Source: an uncultured Pelagibacteraceae bacterium (GTDB taxonomy: Bacteria; Pseudomonadota; Alphaproteobacteria; Pelagibacterales; Pelagibacteraceae). From it: a stretch of DNA of 64,000 nucleotides. A program made the translations under genes and the position numbers. Every line of letters begins with the position of its first letter. The stretch's first letter is position 1. The stretch is from assembly GCA_902584995.1 (NCBI GenBank), contig CACICF010000002.1, positions 60,246 through 124,245 of the forward strand, in the 5' to 3' direction. Below are positions 19,785 to 29,417 of the stretch, piece after piece. The notes under the pieces are model-generated. The model was given only the letters and a program-made list of their open reading frames with translations. It was not told where the DNA came from and made no database searches.

Positions 19785-20684
19785 ATGAATTGGATTATAG
19801 TTACAATTATTGCTGCTTTTTTTCAAAATTTAAGATCATCATTTCAGAAAAAAATTAATAAAGACGTTTCTACAATTGCTTCAACATATGTAAGATTTTC
19901 CTTTGCCCTACCTTTAGCCTTAATATTATTTTTTGTTTATTTTAGAGAATTCGCAATTATTAAAGAAATACTTATTCAACCTGGTTTTTTAATCAATGTT
20001 ACATTAGCATCAATTTTTCAAGTTATTTTTACATTCGTTTTACTCTACCTTTTTAAATTTTCAAATTTTGTAGTAGGTACGTCACTTAGTAAGACAGAAG
20101 TTGTACAAGTTGCTTTATTTGAATATTTAATACTTAGTGAAAAACTAAATATAATAGGAATAAGTGGAATTATAATTTCAACTCTGGGAGTTATTATTTT
20201 ATCTATAAAAAACTTAAAATTTTTTTTTCAAAATATTTTTTCTAAAACTACATTAATCGGATTAATCTCAGGTTTATTTTTGGCTTTGAGTATTGTTTAT
20301 TTTAGATCTGCAGCGCTATCTTTAAAAAATTTTGAGTCAAATTTTGAAAAAGTCATATCAACACTACTTTTTGGACTTTTAATTCCTACAATAATCTTAA
20401 CTATTTATCTCATAATATTTGAAAAAAAAGAATTTAGAAAACTCTATAATGATAAATATGATTGTATGCTAATCGGCTTAGGTGGTTTTTTTGCATCTTT
20501 ATCATGGTTTTATGCATTCACACTAATTCAAGCATCATTTGTCAGAGCGGTTGGACAAATTGAATTATTATTTAGCTATTTTTCATCAAGATATTTCTTT
20601 CAGGAAAAAGTAAAAGCAACAGAAATAATAGGTATTACAATTTTTGTCCTAGGAGTAACACTTTTGTTATTTTCAAGAGTTTAA
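19785..20684 (+). CDS. EamA/DMT family transporter
   Basis: 10-TM profile with duplicated halves. Confidence 0.82.
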   Translation: MNWIIVTIIAAFFQNLRSSFQKKINKDVSTIASTYVRFSFALPLALILFFVYFREFAIIKEILIQPGFLINVTLASIFQVIFTFVLLYLFKFSNFVVGTSLSKTEVVQVALFEYLILSEKLNIIGISGIIISTLGVIILSIKNLKFFFQNIFSKTTLIGLISGLFLALSIVYFRSAALSLKNFESNFEKVISTLLFGLLIPTIILTIYLIIFEKKEFRKLYNDKYDCMLIGLGGFFASLSWFYAFTLIQASFVRAVGQIELLFSYFSSRYFFQEKVKATEIIGITIFVLGVTLLLFSRV

Positions 20685-20689
20685 TAAAA

Positions 20690-21976
20690 CTAATTTTGAA
20701 ATCCGTACTTTCTTAGCCTCACATCTCCAGTTCTTGCATGAGCCTCCATACCTTCGTACCTTGAAATTCTTGCACATGCTGCACCTACTTCTTTTGTAGA
20801 CTCTTTAGTCATTCTTTGAAAACTCAATGTTTTAATAAATTTTCCAACAAACAAACCACCGGTATATTTTCCTGCACCTTTGGTAGGTAAAATATGGTTT
20901 GTACCAGAACATTTGTCACCATAAGCAACGGTGGTCTCTTCTCCAATAAATAATGATCCATAATTTTTTAATCTGTCATGGAACCATTTAAGATTTTTAG
21001 TTTGAATTTCTAAATGCTCGGGGGCATAGTCATCACTTATTTTAGCCATTTCTTCATCCGTATCGCAAAGAATAACTTCACCATAGTCTCTCCAAGCGGC
21101 ACCAGAGTTTTCTCTTGGTAAATCTGGTAGATCTGCAATAAGCTCCGGAACTCTTTGTATTACATAATCAGCAAGTTTTTTGGAAGTTGTAAATAACCAA
21201 GCTGGAGAATTATATCCATGCTCTGCTTGTCCAACTAAATCAAAAGCTACCAATTCTGGATCAGCTGTATCGTCGGCTATAACTGCTATTTCTGTGGGAC
21301 CTGCAAATAAATCAATCCCAACTTTTCCAAACAGAATTCTTTTTGACTCTGCAACAAATTGATTACCTGGGCCTACAAGCATATCCGCAGGCGCATTTCC
21401 AAAAAGACCATAAGTCATTGCAGCAATTGCTTGAACTCCACCTAAGTTCATTATTACATCTGCGCCACATAAATCCGCAGTATAAACTATCGCAGGATGA
21501 ACACCCACACCTGGTTTTGGAGAACTACAAACAATAATATTTTTTACACCAGCTACCTTTGCTGTTGTTACACTCATCACAGCTGATGCTATGTGAGCAT
21601 ATCTACCTGCAGGAACATAACAACCTGCAGTATTAACTGGAATTAATTTTTGCCCAGCATATAAGCCATCTGATAACTCTACTTCAAAATCCTGACCATA
21701 GTTTTTTAATTGTGCTTCAGCAAATTTTCTTACTCTTTCATGAGAAAATTGAATATCATCTTTAGTCTTAGGATCTAAATTTTTTTTAATTTCTTCAATT
21801 TTTTCTCTAGTAACAATTACTTCACCTTCATATTTATCAAATTTTTTTGATAGTTCGATACATCCTTCTTCTTTAGTTTTTTCAATATCTTTAAGAATAT
21901 TTTCAACAATCTCTCTGGTCTTTGTATCGTCAGTTGATGAAGTTTTTGGTGATTTTTTTAAGTAAGTTATTGCCAT
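20690..21976 (-). CDS. Histidinol dehydrogenase-family protein, possibly sulfopropanediol (DHPS) dehydrogenase HpsN-like
   Basis: HDH fold motifs (GPTEIAVIADDTADPE, DYAPEHLEIQTKN); no other his genes nearby; next to Pta. Confidence 0.8.
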   Translation of the reverse strand: MAITYLKKSPKTSSTDDTKTREIVENILKDIEKTKEEGCIELSKKFDKYEGEVIVTREKIEEIKKNLDPKTKDDIQFSHERVRKFAEAQLKNYGQDFEVELSDGLYAGQKLIPVNTAGCYVPAGRYAHIASAVMSVTTAKVAGVKNIIVCSSPKPGVGVHPAIVYTADLCGADVIMNLGGVQAIAAMTYGLFGNAPADMLVGPGNQFVAESKRILFGKVGIDLFAGPTEIAVIADDTADPELVAFDLVGQAEHGYNSPAWLFTTSKKLADYVIQRVPELIADLPDLPRENSGAAWRDYGEVILCDTDEEMAKISDDYAPEHLEIQTKNLKWFHDRLKNYGSLFIGEETTVAYGDKCSGTNHILPTKGAGKYTGGLFVGKFIKTLSFQRMTKESTKEVGAACARISRYEGMEAHARTGDVRLRKYGFQN

Positions 21977-22018
21977 ATTTAAATTCTAATTTAATTATTA
22001 TTTTTTTTCAATATTCAT

Positions 22019-22930
22019 TTAATCTAAAGCTACCACAGCTGCAGCAATTGAGGCTAGTCTTGCTGTCGCATCATCTGATCTACTTGTTATTACAACAGGG
22101 ACTTTGCCACCAACAACTACACCAGCTGCACAAGCTCCCATAAAATATATCATCATCTTTACTAAAGCGTTTCCAGCCTCTACATTTGGAACTAATAAAA
22201 CATCTGCATCTCCTGCAACTTCATTTTTAATTCCTTTTATAGTTGCCGATTTTTTAGAAACGCTATTATCAAACGCTAGGGGACCAAATATATCTGCATT
22301 AAAATTTTCTTTGCTAGCCAATCTACAAATTTCCTTAGCATCAACAGAACTTTGCATACTATCTAAAACTTCTTCTGTGGCTGACAAAATAGAAACTTTA
22401 GGTCTTGCAATTTTTATTCTGTGACAAAAATCTATAACATTTTTTAAAATATGCATTTTTGTTTTGACATTAGGATTAACATTTAATGCACCATCAGTAA
22501 TAATTAGAGGATCGTCTTCTTTATCCAATGTCATATGCCAAATATGACTTAATCTTGTTTTTCTTATTAAGTTATATTTTCTTAACAAAACTTCTTTCAT
22601 TAACACATCAGTATGTATATGACCTTTGACTATAATCTTCACATCACCATCGCCTGCTAGTTTAGCAGCAACTTTAGCAGTATTATTTTCAATTGGTTCA
22701 TGAACAATTTCATAATCAGAAATATCAAATTTTAATTCTTCAGCTATCTTTTTAATTTCCCCCTCATCGCCGATCAAAACAGGAACTATTAATTTTTCTT
22801 TAACGGCATCCATAACGGAGAGCATTGGTAGTTCCTTACCAGCATTCACAATTGCTGCTTTAATTCCTCTCTTTTGATGAGCAATATCTAATAAATTAAG
22901 CGGACAAACTGTTGATTTATCTGAAAGCAT
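22019..22930 (-). CDS. Phosphate acetyl/butyryltransferase family
   Basis: DGALNVNP, FNADIFGPLAFDNSVS, DVLLVPNVEAGNALVKM; start trimmed to MLSDKST. Confidence 0.85.
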   Translation of the reverse strand: MLSDKSTVCPLNLLDIAHQKRGIKAAIVNAGKELPMLSVMDAVKEKLIVPVLIGDEGEIKKIAEELKFDISDYEIVHEPIENNTAKVAAKLAGDGDVKIIVKGHIHTDVLMKEVLLRKYNLIRKTRLSHIWHMTLDKEDDPLIITDGALNVNPNVKTKMHILKNVIDFCHRIKIARPKVSILSATEEVLDSMQSSVDAKEICRLASKENFNADIFGPLAFDNSVSKKSATIKGIKNEVAGDADVLLVPNVEAGNALVKMMIYFMGACAAGVVVGGKVPVVITSRSDDATARLASIAAAVVALD

Positions 22931-22993
22931 TAAATTTATATATACTAAAATGATTAAAAAACTAATATAACAAATATAGTATAAGGACAAAAA

Positions 22994-23842
22994 GTGGAAA
23001 TAGTTACAAAAATAGCTCCAATCGCTTTAGCACTTATAATGTTAGGTCTAGGGTTAGGTCTAACTGGACGAGACTTTTTAAGGGTAATAAATAATCCTAA
23101 AGACTTTGTAATTGGATTTTTCTGCCAACTGTTACTTTTGCCGATAGTTGCGTATATTTTAATATTAATATTAAATTTGCCTGTTGAGATTGCATTAGGC
23201 ATTATGATTATTGCAGCTGCACCAGGGGGCGTTACTACAAATGTTATGACCAAATTTGCAAATGGTGATGTGGCTTTGTCCATTTCATTAACTGCAATAA
23301 TTAGTTTAATTAGTATAATTTCAGTTCCATTTATTGTTTTAAAATCAGCTGATTTACTTGGTGTTACTAATATCTCAGCAGATATTACTATGACAGCAAT
23401 TACACTTAAGATGGCATTGGTTGTTACTGTGCCAGTAATTTTAGGCATGATTATTAGAAAATTTGCAGATAATTTAATTTCCTCAAATCTTTCGATTGTT
23501 AATAAAATAACAACAGCTTTGTTCGTTATTGTATTTGCTGCAATTTGGATTGAAGAAAGAGAAAATATTTTCAATTACTTAAAACAAGCAGGCTTTGCAG
23601 TATTAGTATTGAATGTTGTGATGATGATACTTGCTTATTATATAGCCAAATTCTTTGCAACCGGAATGAAGCAAAGAAAATGTATTACGATAGAATGTGG
23701 TTTACAAAATGGAACTTTGGCAGTGTTTGTAGCAACACAAATGTTTAATGATATTACTTATATGATACCAACAGCAGCATACGCTCTTATAATGTACTTA
23801 ACTGGCTTCGCTTTAATTTTTATACTTCGAAGAGCTAATTAA
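22994..23842 (+). CDS. Bile acid:sodium symporter (BASS) family transporter
   Basis: AAPGGVTTNVMTKFANGDVALS; GLQNGTLAV; GTG start. Confidence 0.9.
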   Translation: MEIVTKIAPIALALIMLGLGLGLTGRDFLRVINNPKDFVIGFFCQLLLLPIVAYILILILNLPVEIALGIMIIAAAPGGVTTNVMTKFANGDVALSISLTAIISLISIISVPFIVLKSADLLGVTNISADITMTAITLKMALVVTVPVILGMIIRKFADNLISSNLSIVNKITTALFVIVFAAIWIEERENIFNYLKQAGFAVLVLNVVMMILAYYIAKFFATGMKQRKCITIECGLQNGTLAVFVATQMFNDITYMIPTAAYALIMYLTGFALIFILRRAN

Positions 23843-23853
23843 TTTTTACTTTT

Positions 23854-24786
23854 TCAAAATATTTTACAAACTAAATCCGACAAAGAAGAGATATTTTGTT
23901 CTTGAATTTTAATAGTATCACTTAATGCTTGATCCTTCATATTTATAGTGAATTGTTTTTTTTTATTAACGCTAATATATTTATTTTTTAACAAATAATT
24001 CAATTTTCTTACAACTGTAGGTCTTGGAATATGAGTTATCTCAGAAATTGACATAGTATTTACCCCACCTTCTTCAACATTGACCATATCTTTCTCCCAT
24101 TCTGAAAAATTTAAACCAACACCCTCATAAGATTTATTTACTATTGAGTGACATGTTATAACCATGCCTACTGAATAAATTTCAAGATCTCCTAATTGCT
24201 TTTTCCATCTTAAGGTTAAAGTAAAAATAAAAATATAAAAATAGTACCAACAATATGAAAAGTTATCCTTTAAATGCTCTGATACTTCGTCGACATTTAA
24301 AGATTTGTCTATTAAATTTTCTATTTTCAATACTTCAGAAATTTTTGATAATAATGCGCTCAAATTTTTAAGAGTATTTTTAGGTTGTACCAGTTTATAA
24401 GCCGATCTATCTATATAAATTTTTTTTCCAATTTTTTGAAGAACTTTTAGTTTTTCAAGGTCGAGAATTTTTCTTCTAGTACTTTCTTTTGGAATATTTA
24501 AACTTTTTGATATTTCAATTATATTAATTCGATCTAATTCCAAAGATTTATCAAACATAAAAAAATTATCATAGCTCTCTATTTTTTTAATTTGTATGTA
24601 GTGCTCAAAATCTTTGTTTATTAGATAAAGAATTATCCTGTACTTATCTATATCGTTAAAAACTTCATATGAAGAATTCATCCATTCAGATATTAATCTG
24701 TAGTATGTTGGGGCAAGTTTTTCAAAATTTCCTGTGATTAATTTTAGAATATTTTTTTTTATGAGATTATTTAGGATTTTAGTCAT
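23854..24786 (-). CDS. Putative transcription regulator with two winged-helix segments
   Basis: INIIEISKSLNIPKESTRRKILDLEKLKVLQKIGKKIYI and MSISEITHIPRPTVVRKLNYLLKNKYISVNKKKQFTI. Confidence 0.7.
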   Translation of the reverse strand: MTKILNNLIKKNILKLITGNFEKLAPTYYRLISEWMNSSYEVFNDIDKYRIILYLINKDFEHYIQIKKIESYDNFFMFDKSLELDRINIIEISKSLNIPKESTRRKILDLEKLKVLQKIGKKIYIDRSAYKLVQPKNTLKNLSALLSKISEVLKIENLIDKSLNVDEVSEHLKDNFSYCWYYFYIFIFTLTLRWKKQLGDLEIYSVGMVITCHSIVNKSYEGVGLNFSEWEKDMVNVEEGGVNTMSISEITHIPRPTVVRKLNYLLKNKYISVNKKKQFTINMKDQALSDTIKIQEQNISSLSDLVCKIF

Positions 24787-24815
24787 TTTTTACAGATATC
24801 CATTCTATTATTTTA

Positions 24816-24863
24816 AACCCAAAATGGACATAAAATTAATTGTGTACAACCCATTTTGGACAC
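24816..24863. promoter_or_regulatory. Tandem candidate operator sites upstream of the regulator and the divergent gene
   Basis: AACCCAAAATGGACA (24816) and AACCCATTTTGGACA (24848), 32 bp apart. Confidence 0.6.
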
Positions 24864-24907
24864 AGAATTAATTTTTACAAATTAAACATGTGTTTAAATA
24901 AAACCAT

Positions 24908-25120
24908 ATGAGTTATAATAAAGATAGTAGAGCATCTGATATTGAAATTTCTTCTCAATTAACAGGTGACGTAAATATTGATACCCCTCAAAAAGTAAAT
25001 ATCAGTGCTCTCAAACTCAGAATTATTCAAAAAGAAAAAAAAGAAACTTTAAAGAATAGAGTTCTCATTTTAATGTTTTTCATAGTCCTAGGCACTATTG
25101 GATACTATGTGTCTAATTAA
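24908..25120 (+). CDS. Small tail-anchored membrane protein, unknown
   Basis: 70 aa, single C-terminal TM. Confidence 0.6.
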   Translation: MSYNKDSRASDIEISSQLTGDVNIDTPQKVNISALKLRIIQKEKKETLKNRVLILMFFIVLGTIGYYVSN

Positions 25121-25210
25121 GTCTTTTTAGGTTCATAACTTAAATTAAATTCAAGTACTTAAAGGCATATCAACTGTTGTAATAAATAATAATTAGTAAA
25201 TAATAAAGTA

Positions 25211-25546
25211 ATGAAACCATTTACTGGATATCTAATATTAGCTTTAGGAATAACCACAGGAATAGCAGCAAATAGTTTTGCAAAAATTTCTGAAGGATTT
25301 ACAAAACTAACCCCTACAATTGCTTGCTTACTGTTAATGACTGTAACGATGTTTTCCTTAGCAAAAGCAATGTCTGTAATACCTGTTGCTTTTAGTTACT
25401 CTACTTACAGTGGTTTAACAGTAGCCGGAGTAGTAATCTTTGGTATGTTAAAATACAATCAAGTTCCTAATATGTATGGTTTTATTGGAATTTGTCTGAT
25501 TGTGACAGGAGTTATAATGGTAAATTATTTAGGACGAGCTGGCTAA
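25211..25546 (+). CDS. SMR family transporter
   Basis: 111 aa, four TM; related to 2484..2819. Confidence 0.82.
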   Translation: MKPFTGYLILALGITTGIAANSFAKISEGFTKLTPTIACLLLMTVTMFSLAKAMSVIPVAFSYSTYSGLTVAGVVIFGMLKYNQVPNMYGFIGICLIVTGVIMVNYLGRAG

Positions 25547-25554
25547 AATTTTTA

Positions 25555-26559
25555 TTATTTTAAAAGAGTTCGAATATCTTCTTTTATATTTGCTGGAATT
25601 TGGATTTCAGATTTAGAATTTTTTTTAAATCTTCTTAATTTATTTTCTCCTGGGTATAATATTTCTTTTTGTCCTTTTAGTTTAGGAAGTTTCTTTATTC
25701 TTTTAATATTTTCTTTAATTCTTTTTTTAAAATTTGATTGAAATAAATTTGCTTTCATTACTATAAATAAATGACCAATATTTTGTGGCCCAGAAAAATC
25801 GTCGAATGGATCTTTTACTTTTCCACCGTGATTACCCCCAGTATAAACTCCACTTAAAATATCAACCATCCATGCAAGGCCAGAACCTCTAAATCCTGCA
25901 ATAGGAAGTTGAACGCCCTCAAGAGCTTTCATTGCATTGGTGGTAGGGTTACCAAATCTATCTAAAGCAACACCTTCAGGTATTTTTGAATTTGTTCTTG
26001 ATGCAACTCTTATTTTTCCTCTATTGATCATTGAAACAGATGTATCTAATATAAATGGTGCTTTTGATCCTGTTGGTGATCCAAAGCAAATAGGATTTGT
26101 ACCAAATAAAGATTTTATAGCTCCATGCGGAGCTATTGCAGGTGGTGCATTAGTAAAAACTAAAGCCATCATATTTTTCTTTACTGCTTGTTCTGCGTAA
26201 TATCCAGACATTCCATAATGACCGCTATTTTTAACAGCTACTAATCCTATTCCAGTTTTCTTGGCATTTTTTATCGCTTTTTTTATTGCTATATCAGCTG
26301 CAACAAAACCAATGCTATCATCACCATTTATGTGAGCCACAGATTGAGAAATATTTTTAATTTTTATTTTAGGTTTAGGGTTAATTAAATTATGATTTAT
26401 ACGGTCACAGTACATTTTTAGTCTTGATAACCCATGTGTAGGAGCCCCGACTAATTCAGCATTAATTATTGCATCTGCACATATTTTTGAATGACTTCTC
26501 GAGAGTTTATATTTCCTGAATATTTCAACAATGATTTTTTTTAATTTATTTTTTTTCAT
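25555..26559 (-). CDS. Malate/L-lactate (Ldh2/ComC) family dehydrogenase
   Basis: GHYGMSGYYAEQA, GTNPICFGSPTG, DTSVSMINRGKI. Confidence 0.9.
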   Translation of the reverse strand: MKKNKLKKIIVEIFRKYKLSRSHSKICADAIINAELVGAPTHGLSRLKMYCDRINHNLINPKPKIKIKNISQSVAHINGDDSIGFVAADIAIKKAIKNAKKTGIGLVAVKNSGHYGMSGYYAEQAVKKNMMALVFTNAPPAIAPHGAIKSLFGTNPICFGSPTGSKAPFILDTSVSMINRGKIRVASRTNSKIPEGVALDRFGNPTTNAMKALEGVQLPIAGFRGSGLAWMVDILSGVYTGGNHGGKVKDPFDDFSGPQNIGHLFIVMKANLFQSNFKKRIKENIKRIKKLPKLKGQKEILYPGENKLRRFKKNSKSEIQIPANIKEDIRTLLK

Positions 26560-27713
26560 TTTACGTTTTTTAAATCTTTATTAAAAAATGAAAGTATATC
26601 ACTCACTAAATAATCTGGTTCCTCCAAAGCTGCAAAATGACCACCGTTAGGAAACTTCTTCCATCTTTTTATATTAAAAATTCTATTCACGTATGATTTA
26701 GGAGGCCACTCAAGCATTTCTTTTGGAAAAATTGCTATTGCTGTTGGTACATTTATTTTTTTAAAATTTTTTGGAAAAGATCTACCACCTTCTTTTCTTC
26801 TACCAAAATATATCCAGCTAGCAGTGTTAAAACTTTTTGTTATTATATAAATCATTATATTTGATAAAAGTTCGTCTTTTGAGAATGTCTTTTCTATCTT
26901 ACCCATTTTAAGATCAGACCAACCATGAAATTTTTCCAAAATCCATGCAGCTGTACCTACAGGACTATCTATCATTGCATAAGATAAGGTTTGAGGCTTT
27001 GTGGCTTGTTGGGTTCTATATCCCTCTTGCATAATTTGATCAAAGTTAAATTTTTTTTCCCATTTTTTTTCTTTACTATTTTTTGTTCCTTTCGGATGTC
27101 TAAGTGGTAAACAATTAATATGTATTCCTTTACAATTCTTTGAGCTATCAAGACCAATCCATCCGGCAATAGTTGCTCCCCAATCACCACCCTGTACAAA
27201 ATAATTTTTATAGCCTAAGTTTTTAACCATAAATTTATTTAACATTTTTCCAATTTTTCTTGGACCTAAGGCTTTTTTGATTTGAGATGAAAATCCAAAT
27301 CCTGGTAAAGAGGGAGCAATTATGTCAAATCCATCTTCAATTTTTCCTCCATATTTTTCTGGGTGAGCAAGTCTAGGAATGATATCTAAAAATTCTGTTA
27401 TGCTTCCTGGCCATCCATGTAAAAGTAATAATGGTCTAGAATTAGGATTTTTACTTTTTTCAAAAATAAAATGTAAGTTAATATCTTCAACTTTAGTTTT
27501 ATAATTTTTAAATGAATTGATTTTGTTTTCAAATTTTTTCCAATTATACTTTGTAATCCAGTATTTAGATATACTTTTTAGAAAATTTAAGTTGGTTCCA
27601 TACTCCCAACCATTCATATTTTGAGCATCACTCCATGGAAACTTTCTTACTTTTTTATAAATTTCGTTAAGTGTGCTTTTAGGCACACTTATTTTGTATT
27701 CTTTGATCATCAA
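26556..27713 (-). CDS. Epoxide hydrolase-like alpha/beta hydrolase
   Basis: N-terminal EHN domain; LLLHGWPGSITEF, GGDWGA nucleophile. Confidence 0.88.
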   Translation of the reverse strand: MMIKEYKISVPKSTLNEIYKKVRKFPWSDAQNMNGWEYGTNLNFLKSISKYWITKYNWKKFENKINSFKNYKTKVEDINLHFIFEKSKNPNSRPLLLLHGWPGSITEFLDIIPRLAHPEKYGGKIEDGFDIIAPSLPGFGFSSQIKKALGPRKIGKMLNKFMVKNLGYKNYFVQGGDWGATIAGWIGLDSSKNCKGIHINCLPLRHPKGTKNSKEKKWEKKFNFDQIMQEGYRTQQATKPQTLSYAMIDSPVGTAAWILEKFHGWSDLKMGKIEKTFSKDELLSNIMIYIITKSFNTASWIYFGRRKEGGRSFPKNFKKINVPTAIAIFPKEMLEWPPKSYVNRIFNIKRWKKFPNGGHFAALEEPDYLVSDILSFFNKDLKNVK

Positions 27714-29201
27714 TTAATTATGACTTATCCAAATTGTTTTTGTTTGAAGAAACGAATTAAGAGCCTCAGTACCTTGGTCTCTACTTAGTGAGCCTGATTG
27801 TTTATAGCCTCCAAATGGAGTTTTAATATCTCCTTCAGAAAAAGTATTTACTGATACAGTTCCACAAGGCAAACTTTTAGCTAAATGAAACGCTCTATTA
27901 ATGTCCTGTGTAAATACACTAGCATGCAATCCATATTTCGAATTACTGGCAATTTTCAAAGCTTCCTCGTCATTTTTAACTGTCAAAACACCAAGCACTG
28001 GTCCAAATATTTCCTCTTGAGCGATAGTCATATTTTCTTTTAATCCATCAAATAAGGTTGGTTTTGCATAAAAACCTTTTTGGTTTTTACTTGAAACTCC
28101 CCCAGATAAAAGTTTTGCTCCCTCATCTATACCTCTTTGGATGTATCCATCAACAGTTTGCAAATGTCCTTTTGAAATCATAGATCCCATATTTGATTTT
28201 AAATCTAACGGATCTCCTACTTTAAGTTTTTTAACTTTTTTTATAACTTTGTCTAAAAATTCGTCTTTAACTTTTTTATGTACTATCTGTCTCATATTTG
28301 CTGAACAGTTTTGTCCGCCGTTCCAAAATGCAGAATTCATTGCATTATCAATTAAATCATCTGTAATTTTAGCATCTTCTAAAACTATAAATGGACTTTT
28401 ACCTCCCATTTCTAATGCTACAGGCTTTAAATTACTTTCACTTGAGTATTTTAAGAAATAACCACCCACTTCAGTTGATCCTGTAAAAGAAACTGCATCA
28501 ACATCTTTGTGTCTACCTAAGGCCTCTCCAACATCACCATAACCTGGAAGTACATTTAAAACACCATCTGGTATTCCAGCTTCTTTTCCAATTTGAGCAA
28601 CTCTAATTGCTGTAAGTGGTGTATCTTCTGCTGGCTTAATTATAACCGAGCAACCTGCTGCAAGAGCTGGCGCCATCTTCCATACAGCCATCATTAAAGG
28701 AAAGTTCCAAGGAACAATTCCAGCAACAACTCCTATTGGCTCTTTAACAATTAAACTTGTAATGGATGGTTCAGTTGGACCAACTTTCCCAAATACTTTA
28801 TCAATTAATTCTCCATACCATTGAAAATGCATTGGTGCGTCATTTGCAACTTCATTAATGCAGTCTGCTATAAGTTTACCAGTATCTATACATTCTAAAA
28901 CTGAATTTTCATCACCATGTTTTCTAAGCAATTCAGCAAATTTTAATAAAACTTCTTTTCTATGTTCAGGTGAACTCTTAGACCAAACTCCACTATTGAA
29001 AGCTTTTCTTGAAACTTTAACTGCTAAATCAACATCTTTATGATTACATTTTGCAACAGCGCAAAGTTTTTTACCCGTTGCAGGATTGATAGTTTCGAAC
29101 TTATTTCCATCGATTGCGTTTACATATTTTCCATTAATGAATGCTCTTCCTTCAAATTTGAGTTTATTGGCTATTGATTTATATTTATTACCTGAGCTCA
29201 T
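27714..29201 (-). CDS. NAD(P)-dependent aldehyde dehydrogenase
   Basis: VPWNFPLMM, VALEMGGKSPFIV, FWNGGQNCSAN. Confidence 0.95.
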   Translation of the reverse strand: MSSGNKYKSIANKLKFEGRAFINGKYVNAIDGNKFETINPATGKKLCAVAKCNHKDVDLAVKVSRKAFNSGVWSKSSPEHRKEVLLKFAELLRKHGDENSVLECIDTGKLIADCINEVANDAPMHFQWYGELIDKVFGKVGPTEPSITSLIVKEPIGVVAGIVPWNFPLMMAVWKMAPALAAGCSVIIKPAEDTPLTAIRVAQIGKEAGIPDGVLNVLPGYGDVGEALGRHKDVDAVSFTGSTEVGGYFLKYSSESNLKPVALEMGGKSPFIVLEDAKITDDLIDNAMNSAFWNGGQNCSANMRQIVHKKVKDEFLDKVIKKVKKLKVGDPLDLKSNMGSMISKGHLQTVDGYIQRGIDEGAKLLSGGVSSKNQKGFYAKPTLFDGLKENMTIAQEEIFGPVLGVLTVKNDEEALKIASNSKYGLHASVFTQDINRAFHLAKSLPCGTVSVNTFSEGDIKTPFGGYKQSGSLSRDQGTEALNSFLQTKTIWISHN

Positions 29202-29319
29202 AAATTTCTTTCTATAAATTTAATATTATTTTATTTTATTTCTTAATTTTAAATCTAAGGCACCTTTAGACTAAAATAAATAGATTAACTAATAATAATT
29301 AATACAACTTTTGATTGCA

Positions 29320-29344
29320 AACCCATTTTGATAATAAAATTATC
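29320..29344. promoter_or_regulatory. Candidate operator in the divergent ALDH/TRAP intergenic region
   Basis: AACCCATTTT followed by palindrome GATAAT-AAA-ATTATC. Confidence 0.5.
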
Positions 29345-29417
29345 TTTTTTGTTTTACTTCGGTCTCGATTTGAATTTAAATATCAATAATTTAATTAAAT
29401 TATAGGAGATAAATTAT

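Noticed and set aside
20690-21976. Plain hisD (histidine biosynthesis) annotation
   Set aside because: No his neighbours and linkage to Pta/BASS; the HpsN-like reading is preferred but unproven, so no gene symbol was given
22954-23574. 206-aa minus-strand ORF opposite the BASS symporter
   Set aside because: Shadow ORF of a confident transporter gene; Ile/Thr-rich translation without domain signal
25937-26200. Antisense ORFs opposite confident genes (also 5849..6136, 6270..6485, 21343..21537, 28141..28461, 35812..36123, 46881..47114)
   Set aside because: They lie inside well-supported opposite-strand CDSs, have low-complexity or shadow-ORF-like composition, and lack recognisable domains
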